From JBCDGH01 sp038751365 (lineage in GTDB: Bacteria; Patescibacteriota; JACMRA01): DNA of 13,954 nucleotides. The translations under genes and the position numbers were made by a program. Below the pieces are notes generated by a model that saw nothing but the letters and a program-made list of their open reading frames with translations, was not told where the DNA came from and searched no databases. Shown one piece after another: positions 1-7,290 of the stretch (position 1 is the first letter of the stretch; each line of letters opens with the position of its first letter). The stretch spans positions 1-13,954 of the forward strand of contig JBCDGH010000031.1 in assembly GCA_038751365.1 (NCBI GenBank). Direction: 5' to 3'.

Positions 1-1
1 C

Positions 2-352
2 CGTTATTCAAACAACGGTACGCAATGGTCTAATTCTACTGAAATACCAAACATCAACACTAATAAACCAGTTCAAGCTTTTATTAGATCTGGAACTTAT
101 ACTATAGTCTATATTGGCTTAGATGGTAATATGTATTATCAGTACTTCGGTGACGGGGGGTGGAAAAGACCTGCTGGAGTAGGGTACTCAAATAGTAACG
201 TTGAATCTCTAAGTATAGTTATTGATGGTGGCTTTATAAATAGTTACTACAACGATGCAAATCAGCGTCTCCAACACATTTATTCTAATACTCCAATAAC
301 AAACTGGGTAGTTCAGGAAAACTTATACTATGGGACTTTAGACTTAAGCTAA
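2..352 (+). CDS. C-terminal fragment of a lectin- or beta-propeller-like protein
   Basis: The reading frame is open from the left edge (first full codon at base 2) to the TAA at 350-352, so this is the last 116 residues of a longer protein. The ATG at 131 is only an internal methionine. The fragment is rich in Asn, Gly, Ser, Tyr and Trp. It shows a loose repeat of the kind seen in propeller lectins: a hydrophobic strand, then a Gly/Asp-Gly-Asn turn, then Tyr-Tyr and a Trp (for example VYIGLDGNMYYQYF, then GGWKRP). A second unit with YYNDANQRLQHIYSN follows. No membrane segment or sorting signal is visible at the C-terminus. A secreted or surface carbohydrate-binding role is an inference from composition and context; I do not recognise the family. 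It ends 9 nt before the amidotransferase gene. Confidence 0.65.
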   Translation, partial: RYSNNGTQWSNSTEIPNINTNKPVQAFIRSGTYTIVYIGLDGNMYYQYFGDGGWKRPAGVGYSNSNVESLSIVIDGGFINSYYNDANQRLQHIYSNTPITNWVVQENLYYGTLDLS

Positions 353-361
353 TTTTTAATA

Positions 362-1270
362 ATGGAAAATTTTCGATCTAATAGCAAAAAAGACATACAG
401 ATTACTCAGCTTAACCCAGGCGGTGATAGGCAAGATGGAATTCATATTGCACGTGAGTCATTAAGTTTAGACTTTTCACCTGAAAATCAAGAGAAGATTA
501 GACAAAAATCGATTGTAGTTGATTTATGTTCAAGTGTAGAGGAGAATAAACCCTCTTTAGAATTAGCTTTAAAGCAGAAACCCCCTTTGATTTTAACTGG
601 TTCTGAGTTAACCTTTAGTCAAAAAGAAGAGGATAAAAAAGCTAAACCAGAAATGTCTGATTATTATCGTAGAGCAGAGCTTTATACGCTGAGAGCCATT
701 GGTTATGCTAGAAGATATGGAGGTAGAGTTCTCGGAGTATGTTTTGGTTTTCAGTCTATAGCTAAAGAATTATTCTCAACTAATAATAAAAGCTGTGTTC
801 AGCCGTTGAACCAGTGGGTTGCTGGAGAGTCTTTAATAGATATAGACGATAGTTGGGAAGGTATTATAAAGCCTGGTAAATATCAAATTCGTCTAAGTTT
901 AAAAGATGCCGTTATACGAAAAAGTTGGTCTCCTAGCAACGAATTAGGTATAGAAAATATTAGTAATGAATTTATGGAGGTTAAAGTTTTAGGTGAAGGT
1001 CCAGAAGTTATTTTACCATCAACTGGAGAGAATGTTAGTTTAGTAATGGGTTATAGAGTAAAGTTTAAAAAATCAGGAGGAGAAATATTAGCTTTGGCTG
1101 GACATCCTGAACTACCTATGAGTATGTTAAATCAAGTTATAAAACAAAGAAGTAGTGACTCAAGGTTTAATATGCCATTAAATTTACTAAAATTAGATGA
1201 TGAGGATAGAAAAAACAGTATGCAATCAATTGAAATAGTAAGTTCGTTTTTATCAAATAATGAGTCCTAA
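362..1270 (+). CDS. Free-standing class I glutamine amidotransferase
   Basis: A 302-residue protein with the class I (triad) glutamine amidotransferase signature. The nucleophile elbow is GVCFGFQ at 125-131, with Cys127 as predicted nucleophile. The His/Glu pair lies in AGHPE at 246-250 (His248, Glu250). Known members release ammonia from glutamine and pass it to a partner enzyme. No synthetase domain is fused here, so a separate partner is expected. The next gene, an ATP-grasp ligase, overlaps it by 11 nt, which suggests translational coupling and a paired function. The protein has about 60 residues before the first recognisable strand and an insert at roughly 145-230 between nucleophile and His. 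It is therefore longer than the usual domain of about 200 residues, and is not GuaA, CarA, PurQ, HisH or PyrG. The ATG at 362 has no Shine-Dalgarno. A gamma-glutamyl hydrolase-like role is the main alternative. Confidence 0.8.
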   Translation: MENFRSNSKKDIQITQLNPGGDRQDGIHIARESLSLDFSPENQEKIRQKSIVVDLCSSVEENKPSLELALKQKPPLILTGSELTFSQKEEDKKAKPEMSDYYRRAELYTLRAIGYARRYGGRVLGVCFGFQSIAKELFSTNNKSCVQPLNQWVAGESLIDIDDSWEGIIKPGKYQIRLSLKDAVIRKSWSPSNELGIENISNEFMEVKVLGEGPEVILPSTGENVSLVMGYRVKFKKSGGEILALAGHPELPMSMLNQVIKQRSSDSRFNMPLNLLKLDDEDRKNSMQSIEIVSSFLSNNES

Positions 1271-2531
1271 GATTTTACTTCATAATTTAACTATTAAAGG
1301 TATAGAGAATGTACCTGGGGTTTTAAATTATGATCAAAGATCACTAGTACTTAGTAACTCAGGTGACACAGTAATCACTCGTAATCGAGTAGATAAAGAA
1401 TATTTAAAATATTTGGATGAGTTAGGTTACGAAACAAGTACTTTAAATTTTTATGTGTCAAAGACTTCTAAACAAACCTATGACTCTATTTTTTTTGAGC
1501 CGGAGCTTTCAGAGTTTTTGAAAGATAAATCGAATAGAGAATTAAGTACCTATAACTTAACAGCTTTGGAAAGTAATTTTGCTCAACAAAATAATTTACA
1601 ATTTAGTAGCAGATATAAAGTAGCTGAAAAATATGGTAGAAAGTCTTATTTTAGAGAAGTGTGTAAAAAGTTAGACCTTCCGGTAGCCTATGGTTTTGAA
1701 AAACTTACAAATATCGAAGAACTCATAAATTGTATACAACAGATTCCAACACCCAAAATACTATTACGCTTAGATGAAGGAGTTTCTGGGGCTGGTAATT
1801 TTTTAGTAGATAAAAAAGACTTTATCTTGAAGCAAGAGTCTGAAAAACGCTCTTACATACAGCGTATTTTCGATACTATACCGCAACGTTTAGAAGGTAG
1901 TGGCATCACTGTAGAAAACTGGTTTGAAGATGTTATTGCTTCGCCAAGTCTACAATTTCTGATAAATTCAAAAGGTGAAACTAAGCTTTTATCCACTCAT
2001 GATCAAATTCTTGAAGGGGAGGAAAAATGGTTTGTGGGAAGCAAGTATCCATCTGTATACTCTGATTATATAAATTCTAATGTTTTGCCACAAGGAGAAA
2101 AGTTAGGTAAATATTTTTTCAGTCAGGGATTTATAGGCGAGTTTGGGTTAGATATAATTATGACCCACGAAACATACTATTTTGTCGAGGCAAATATAAG
2201 GACTCTAGGCACTACCTATCCAAGAGAGTTTGTCAAAAAAGTTAATAACGGAACTTTAGAAGGATTAACTTATATATCTAAAGATGTAGAGTTAAAAAAT
2301 TTTAAAAATGTGACTTTTGAGTTGCTGATAAAAGTGCTTGAAACCTTAAAATACGACTTTAGATCTAAATCTGGGTTGTTGATTTATAATACAGCTACAA
2401 TCCCATTAATTGGTAGATTTGATATGGTTTTGGTTGGAACTAATTCTGATATGGTTAATAGTCTAATTCAAGAGGCTCAGATCCTTCTTGATAAAAACTT
2501 TGGACTTAGAAAAAAGCTTAGTTCTAATTGA
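1260..2531 (+). CDS. ATP-grasp ligase related to peptide ligase PGM1
   Basis: A 423-residue protein with an ATP-grasp fold in its centre. Features seen are a lysine-bearing strand (Lys166) before a Gly-rich loop DEGVSGAGN (172-180), STHDQILEGEE (245-255), an acidic strand GEFGLDII (293-300), and a metal/ATP-binding VEANIRTLGTTYP (309-321) with Glu310 and Asn312. The STHDQ, G(E/R)F.xD and E.N.R..GTT.P order is what I recall from the pheganomycin ligase PGM1-related family, which joins a carboxylate to an amine through an acyl phosphate. About 115 N-terminal residues form a pre-ATP-grasp-like domain; a C-terminal domain of about 90 residues follows. The substrate cannot be read from the sequence. 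The upstream amidotransferase suggests that ammonia could be the amine, making this an amide synthetase, but peptide bond formation is equally possible. It starts inside the amidotransferase gene, without a Shine-Dalgarno. Confidence 0.75.
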   Translation: MSPKILLHNLTIKGIENVPGVLNYDQRSLVLSNSGDTVITRNRVDKEYLKYLDELGYETSTLNFYVSKTSKQTYDSIFFEPELSEFLKDKSNRELSTYNLTALESNFAQQNNLQFSSRYKVAEKYGRKSYFREVCKKLDLPVAYGFEKLTNIEELINCIQQIPTPKILLRLDEGVSGAGNFLVDKKDFILKQESEKRSYIQRIFDTIPQRLEGSGITVENWFEDVIASPSLQFLINSKGETKLLSTHDQILEGEEKWFVGSKYPSVYSDYINSNVLPQGEKLGKYFFSQGFIGEFGLDIIMTHETYYFVEANIRTLGTTYPREFVKKVNNGTLEGLTYISKDVELKNFKNVTFELLIKVLETLKYDFRSKSGLLIYNTATIPLIGRFDMVLVGTNSDMVNSLIQEAQILLDKNFGLRKKLSSN

Positions 2532-2569
2532 CAAAATCAGCCTTATTGCAAAATCCTTTTACGAATACT

Positions 2570-3703
2570 ATGCTATTTACCTCAGAATCAGTGACTTCAG
2601 GTCACCCAGACAAAATCTGCGACCAAATCAGTGACGCTATCTTAGATGAATGCTTAGTGCAAGATCCACTTAGCAAAGTAGCCGTTGATACTTGGGTGAA
2701 GGATAATTTTGTAGGTATTATTGGTGAGTTGACTACTACAGCTTCTCTAGATTTCGAGGATATCGCTAGAAAAAAGATTTTAGAAATAGGCTACAATAGA
2801 GATGAATTAGAGTTTAATAGTCATAATTGCGATATCCAAGTAAAGATTGGTAAACAATCTAACGAAATTAATCAAGCCGTAGTTAAAGATGATTTAGATG
2901 TAGGTGCAGGCGATCAAGGAATTATGTTTGGTTTAGCTTGTAACCAGACTGAAGAATTAATGCCATTACCTATAATACTGTCTCATAAACTAGCTTCACA
3001 GTTAGAGCGGATTAGAAAAGAAATGGAAGCGAATAATGATTTTAGACTTAGACCAGACGGTAAAACTCAAGTCACTATTGAATTTGATAACAAATTGAAA
3101 ATACAGAAAATCGAAACTATTTTAATTTCCACGCAGCATTCTAATGATATAACGCAAGCAGAAATTAAGACTTTACTGCATGAAAAAGTAATCGATGTCG
3201 TTATTAACGAAATGAGTTTAGATAGGTATTTTACTCCTGAAACTAAAGTTTTTATAAACCCGAGTGGTAGTTTTGTGATTGGCGGTCCTGTGGCTGATAG
3301 TGGTTTGACTGGGAGAAAAATTGTCGTTGATGGATATGGCGGTTGGGGTCGCGTAGGGGGTGGAGCTTTCAGTGGTAAAGATGCTACTAAAGTAGATCGC
3401 AGTGGTGCCTATATAGCTAGGTTTTTGGCTAAGCAGGTAGTGGCTAAAGGTTGGGCTACAGAATGTGAGATTCAACTAAGTTATGCCATCGGTAAAGCTG
3501 AACCCGTTAGTCTTGGAGTGTTTGGATCTTTACATAAATCAGAGGCTGAAATCATTAATTATCTTAAGACTAATTATGATCTTAGTCCCAAATCTATAAT
3601 CCAGAATCTAAACTTACAACTACCGATATTTTCTAAAACTAGTACCTACGGTCACTTTGGAAGGCAACCAGAAAGAGGTTTTTTTACTTGGGAAATGGTT
3701 TAG
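2570..3703 (+). CDS. metK: S-adenosylmethionine synthetase
   Basis: Makes S-adenosylmethionine from methionine and ATP in the cytoplasm. Numbered from the ATG at 2570 (377 residues), the protein has SGHPDKICDQ (10-19, His12 and Asp14 matching E. coli His15 and Asp17), GE at 52-53 (methionine-binding Glu), GKQS (94-97), GAGDQG (112-117), RPDGKTQ, GGPVADSGLTGRK and GGGAFSGKDATKVDRS. All three domains are present and it ends with the usual YGHFGR region. One change stands out: the E. coli potassium-site Glu43 (VACET) is Asp40 here (VAVDT). I prefer the ATG at 2570 because it gives the normal N-terminus a few residues before LFTSESV. The in-frame TTG at 2528 would add 14 unrelated residues; it overlaps the upstream stop (TTGA) and also forms a TTGACA. 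Placement right after the ligase may be functional or just packing. Confidence 0.96.
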   Translation: MLFTSESVTSGHPDKICDQISDAILDECLVQDPLSKVAVDTWVKDNFVGIIGELTTTASLDFEDIARKKILEIGYNRDELEFNSHNCDIQVKIGKQSNEINQAVVKDDLDVGAGDQGIMFGLACNQTEELMPLPIILSHKLASQLERIRKEMEANNDFRLRPDGKTQVTIEFDNKLKIQKIETILISTQHSNDITQAEIKTLLHEKVIDVVINEMSLDRYFTPETKVFINPSGSFVIGGPVADSGLTGRKIVVDGYGGWGRVGGGAFSGKDATKVDRSGAYIARFLAKQVVAKGWATECEIQLSYAIGKAEPVSLGVFGSLHKSEAEIINYLKTNYDLSPKSIIQNLNLQLPIFSKTSTYGHFGRQPERGFFTWEMV

Positions 3704-3794
3704 TTTATAGCTAACTGTTGACTTGGAAAACATTTTAATTAACTATAGAGAGCAGAATTAGATTTAATACAAATCGTAACTAAATAACTTTCTT
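3704..3794 (+). promoter_or_regulatory. Intergenic gap with weak promoter candidate before flippase
   Basis: A 91-nt gap between metK and the flippase gene. It contains TTGACT at 3718-3723, followed after a long 20-nt spacer by TATAGA at 3744-3749. The spacer is longer than the usual 16-18, so this is only a weak match. No convincing terminator hairpin and no Shine-Dalgarno are seen before the GTG at 3795. Confidence 0.3.
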
Positions 3795-5036
3795 GTGATT
3801 AAGTATTTTAGTAAAAATAATCTGCTACTTGGTTTTTCAGTAATTATAAAGTTTGCCGCTTTAGGAGTCTCAATACTTATAGCGAGATGGCAGAATCAGT
3901 ATTTTGAGCCAGAGTTACTTAAGGATTTTAATGTTACTTTAGGATATTTAGCAATTATATTGGGGTTTGTAAATTTAGGTATTCCTCAAATTATTTATAA
4001 ATTATATACAAATGAAACTGATCAGAGTAAATTGAGTGATATCTGGACAACTTTCTTTGTACTTAGATTATTGAGTTATTTGCTAGGTTTGATAGCAATT
4101 TTCATGACTTTTAGTCTGTCGAGTATTAATAACTTGTTTTTGCTTGTGGGAGTATATACAATGCAATTTATATTATTAGCCGATCAGAGTTATAGATCAG
4201 TCTTAGATAGTAGGGATAAAAGCTATAGGTTTTCCGCTACTGATATGATCGGTAAAGTGTTGATCGTAGCCACCTTATATTTGGTCATCAATTTTTTTGA
4301 CTATGAAGGGTTTGAAATTAATATTTTTATTTATACTTCAATATTAGTTTATTTGTTGATGTATGTTGTAGACACAGCGATTAATTATGAATATACTAAG
4401 TTTTCTCGTTTTGAGATAAAGATTTTAAAGAACAATGTGTCATCCTTGTGGTATTTAACAATTCCAGGTCTATTTATAGTTACTGGTTTGGATAGAATTT
4501 TTCTTGAGTACTTTAACATAGACAAATTTGCTTTAGTGGGTTATTCCAATGCTCTAAGAATTCTTGACGCCGCAATAATTTTTCCAAGTATACTTACACC
4601 TACTTTAGCTAGCAGGCTAAAAGTTACAACATTGAATGCAACCAGTTTTCAAAAAAATAGAAAAATGAGTAAATATTTGTCAGCTTTGCTTCTTATAGGA
4701 TTACTTTATGCAGGGGCAATAGGTTTTTTTGCTCCGATAATTTTTGAGATAGTTGATCCAGCAAAACTATATGTTAATTATTCACTTCAAGTGATCTGGT
4801 TCTTTTGTGGGTATATTTTCTTATATTTCTTTACATTTTTCAATCAACAACTTAACTACATCAAACATAGAGAAAAAGGAGAATTCAAATTAAACACTAT
4901 AACCTACTTTACTTTTATAGCTTTATTCATTTTGACTATACCAAGTTATGGTATTTTAGGTGCTGCTTTCACCTTTTTTTTCGGAATCTTAGTTAATCTC
5001 ATAATTAGAATTATAGTTTTTAAATTTGATATATAA
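3795..5036 (+). CDS. Polysaccharide flippase-like 12-TM membrane protein (Wzx/MOP type)
   Basis: A 413-residue, very hydrophobic protein with about 12 predicted transmembrane segments spread over its whole length, near residues 10-32, 45-70, 88-109, 113-132, 150-168, 175-198, 216-236, 253-270, 292-315, 328-350, 368-386 and 389-410. An amphipathic first helix followed by evenly spaced paired helices is typical of the MOP exporter superfamily. Members of this group (Wzx/RfbX) flip undecaprenyl-linked sugar units to the outer face of the membrane. That role fits the glycosyltransferases and nucleotide-sugar enzymes that follow. Sequence identity in this family is low, so the call rests on length, topology and context. 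The GTG at 3795 is chosen because no ATG lies near the first helix; the next in-frame ATGs would cut off several helices. The following gene begins 5 nt after the stop, indicating co-transcription. Confidence 0.8.
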   Translation: MIKYFSKNNLLLGFSVIIKFAALGVSILIARWQNQYFEPELLKDFNVTLGYLAIILGFVNLGIPQIIYKLYTNETDQSKLSDIWTTFFVLRLLSYLLGLIAIFMTFSLSSINNLFLLVGVYTMQFILLADQSYRSVLDSRDKSYRFSATDMIGKVLIVATLYLVINFFDYEGFEINIFIYTSILVYLLMYVVDTAINYEYTKFSRFEIKILKNNVSSLWYLTIPGLFIVTGLDRIFLEYFNIDKFALVGYSNALRILDAAIIFPSILTPTLASRLKVTTLNATSFQKNRKMSKYLSALLLIGLLYAGAIGFFAPIIFEIVDPAKLYVNYSLQVIWFFCGYIFLYFFTFFNQQLNYIKHREKGEFKLNTITYFTFIALFILTIPSYGILGAAFTFFFGILVNLIIRIIVFKFDI

Positions 5037-5041
5037 TAACT

Positions 5042-6196
5042 ATGGCTAATATTTTATTTATATCTGGCAGTAGTGGACCAACCAAATGCGGCGTTGGAAA
5101 ATTTACTCACAAGCTTATTAATATATCATTATCAAATGGTCATCAAGTTCAGTTAATAGCAAATAAACATCAGCGATTGCAAAAATTAAACGAAAGAAAG
5201 GATTTGGATTACAAAGTGAACTATGTTGACTTAAAATTTCGAAATGTTTTTCAGATTCTGAGACTAATCAAAAAGAGTGATCCAGAAGTTGTAAATATTC
5301 AGTATAATTCTTTAGAGTTAGGTAGGTCGCCATTTACAGTTTTTTTAGCCTTGATAATTAATTTCAGATTTCCCAAAATGCAATTACAAGTAATGCTGCA
5401 TGAATTTAGTAATTATACTACATTGGGTAAAATAAAGTATAGTATGGCTGCCTTGGTAGCAGATAAGGTATTTTTTTCAGATCGTAAACAGCTTGAATCA
5501 GCTTTAAATTTTACATATAAACTAATATCAAAAAAAAGCTCAATATTATTCCTAGGTGTAGTTATAGATACCTATCCATTAAGAACAAAGCCTCTCCTCT
5601 CTTCGTCAGATGAGACACTTCATATAGCTTTTCATGGTTTTGTCCAGCCTAAAAATGGTATAGAATATCTTCTACAAGCTTTAGATCTTTTAAAAACAAG
5701 TAGAATTAACTATCACTTGCATGTACTAGGTGATTTCAAGTTGCTAATGGATTACGGGAATCTGAAAGAGGGAATTGAAACTTATCAGACTACCTGGCTA
5801 AAGTTTTTAACTAGTAGGTTAAATCATAAAGTGACTATATATGGGGATATCGATCCAGTTTCTGATGAATTTAAATCCGTACTAAGTAAGACTGAGATAG
5901 CTATAATACCCGACATCGACGGTATGACTATACGTAGGACAAGTTTTTGGAACATGTTTTTAAGTAGTCAAAACATAATGTTTTCAAGCTATGATCAGGA
6001 TTCATCTGATAGTATTTTCAAAAATTTTATTACATTCGAACCTAAAAATATTCAAAGTATAGTCGATAAAATATCTTCTTATCAAAGTTTAGGTTTAGCT
6101 AAAAAGGAACAAATATGGAAAAAACAGCAGATTGTAAAGGGGCTAGTAGATCTGCAGGTCTTACAAAAAGACATACTTCAAAGTATAGTAAGATAA
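5042..6196 (+). CDS. GT-B fold glycosyltransferase, family 4-like
   Basis: A 384-residue cytoplasmic protein with the two Rossmann halves of a GT-B glycosyltransferase. The N-terminal half opens with a strand and the loop KCGVGKF (15-21), the position of the acceptor-side Gly-rich loop of family 4 enzymes, and includes VVNIQYNS. The C-terminal half opens with HIAFHGFVQPKNGIEYLLQAL (from residue 194), the usual start of the nucleotide-sugar domain with its R/K-bearing loop. The classical E-x7-E motif of retaining family 4 enzymes is not seen; the equivalent stretch reads DIDGMTIRRTSFWNMF (291-306). The enzyme is therefore divergent, and its donor and acceptor cannot be named. It sits between the flippase and gmd and probably adds one sugar to the lipid-linked glycan. 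No Shine-Dalgarno precedes the ATG. Confidence 0.75.
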   Translation: MANILFISGSSGPTKCGVGKFTHKLINISLSNGHQVQLIANKHQRLQKLNERKDLDYKVNYVDLKFRNVFQILRLIKKSDPEVVNIQYNSLELGRSPFTVFLALIINFRFPKMQLQVMLHEFSNYTTLGKIKYSMAALVADKVFFSDRKQLESALNFTYKLISKKSSILFLGVVIDTYPLRTKPLLSSSDETLHIAFHGFVQPKNGIEYLLQALDLLKTSRINYHLHVLGDFKLLMDYGNLKEGIETYQTTWLKFLTSRLNHKVTIYGDIDPVSDEFKSVLSKTEIAIIPDIDGMTIRRTSFWNMFLSSQNIMFSSYDQDSSDSIFKNFITFEPKNIQSIVDKISSYQSLGLAKKEQIWKKQQIVKGLVDLQVLQKDILQSIVR

Positions 6197-6201
6197 GTAT
6201 T

Positions 6202-6230
6202 TTGACAAAATTGCGACAATTCCCTCTATT
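6202..6230 (+). promoter_or_regulatory. Candidate promoter for gmd, possibly leaderless
   Basis: A perfect TTGACA at 6202-6207 is followed by a 17-nt spacer and TCTATT at 6225-6230 (4 of 6 to TATAAT). A start about 7 nt downstream would fall near 6237, only 3 nt before the gmd ATG at 6240, giving an almost leaderless mRNA. The purine-rich AGAGAAG just before the ATG could instead act as a weak ribosome site. Confidence 0.4.
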
Positions 6231-6239
6231 AGAGAAGAT

Positions 6240-7253
6240 ATGCCCAAAGCTTTTATAACAGGAGTAACTGGTCAAGACGGTGCTTGGTTAACTAAATTAC
6301 TACTAGAAAAAGGATATACAGTATACGGAGGGGTGCGCAGAAATAGTCGGCGTAACCTCAGCTCTTTAGAATTCTTAGGAGTTCAAGATAAAATTAAATT
6401 AGTGGACTTTGATTTAACTGAGTATAGTAACATATTTGAGACAATTAAAGATATACAGCCCGACGAGTTTTATAACTTAGCCGCCCAGAGCTTTGTAGCA
6501 ACTAGCTTTAAACAGCCGATATTGACTTCATTAACTGATGGTATAGCCATTGCTTATATTCTTGATATATTAAAGACAATTTCTCCGAAAACCAAGTTTT
6601 ATCAGGCTTCGACTTCAGAAATGTTTGGTAAGGTGCAAGAGATACCTCAGACAGAAAGGACTCCATTGCATCCTAGATCGCCTTATGGTGTAGCTAAATT
6701 GTATGCTCATTGGTTAACCATAAACTACAGAGAAAGTTATGATATGTTTACCTCTTCTGGGATTTTGTTTAATCACGAAAGTGAATTAAGAGGACCTGAG
6801 TTTGTCACTAGAAAAATAACCATTAATGTAGCTAAAAGGTATACAGGTCAAGGTGAAATTCTAGAGCTTGGTAATCTAGACGCTAAAAGAGACTGGGGTT
6901 ATGCCAAAGAGTACGTAGAAGGAATGTACTTGATGCTACAAGCTGAAAAGCCGGATGACTATGTGCTTGCCACAGGTGAAACTACTTCTATAAGAGACTT
7001 TGTGAATAAAACTTTCTCAGTAATTGATATTGATATAAAATGGGAAGGAGAGGGTGTAAATGAGCAAGGTTTCAATTCAAAGACAGGAGAGCTGCTAGTT
7101 AAAGTTAATCCAAAATTTTACAGACCAGCTGAGGTTGAATTACTGATTGGTGATGCTTCTAAAGCTGAAGCTAAACTAGGCTGGAAAGCTCAGACAAGTA
7201 TATCGCAACTTACAGAAATTATGGTAAAAAGTGATATTGATCAGCTCAAGTAA
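6240..7253 (+). CDS. gmd: GDP-mannose 4,6-dehydratase
   Basis: Converts GDP-mannose to GDP-4-keto-6-deoxymannose, the precursor of GDP-fucose, GDP-rhamnose, GDP-perosamine and related sugars. The 337-residue extended short-chain dehydrogenase shows the NADP-binding GVTGQDG (8-14), YNLAAQSFV (78-86), the active site STSEMFG (124-130, with Thr125 and Glu127), and catalytic Tyr149 and Lys153 (YGVAK). It also has the family-specific NHESELRG (E. coli-type NHESPRRG) and the C-terminal FYRPAEVE. Length is normal to slightly short. No GDP-fucose synthase, GDP-4-keto-6-deoxymannose reductase or perosamine synthetase follows, so the enzyme that consumes its product must be encoded elsewhere. It lies 43 nt after a glycosyltransferase gene and may have its own promoter. 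Confidence 0.95.
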   Translation: MPKAFITGVTGQDGAWLTKLLLEKGYTVYGGVRRNSRRNLSSLEFLGVQDKIKLVDFDLTEYSNIFETIKDIQPDEFYNLAAQSFVATSFKQPILTSLTDGIAIAYILDILKTISPKTKFYQASTSEMFGKVQEIPQTERTPLHPRSPYGVAKLYAHWLTINYRESYDMFTSSGILFNHESELRGPEFVTRKITINVAKRYTGQGEILELGNLDAKRDWGYAKEYVEGMYLMLQAEKPDDYVLATGETTSIRDFVNKTFSVIDIDIKWEGEGVNEQGFNSKTGELLVKVNPKFYRPAEVELLIGDASKAEAKLGWKAQTSISQLTEIMVKSDIDQLK

Positions 7254-7290
7254 TAACTACTTGCGAAAGGGTTGTAATCAAACATAGTCT

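Noticed and set aside
131..352. A 73-residue gene starting at ATG 131
   Set aside because: The same frame is open to the left edge with matching composition and repeat pattern, so the ATG is internal to a longer protein.
3218..3475. Open frame of 85 codons on the minus strand
   Set aside because: It lies entirely inside the conserved core of metK and has low-complexity composition with no recognisable motif; a shadow frame.
3701..3720. Possible terminator after metK (AGTT...AACT)
   Set aside because: The stem is only 4-5 A/T-rich pairs with a bulge and no T tract; too weak to call.
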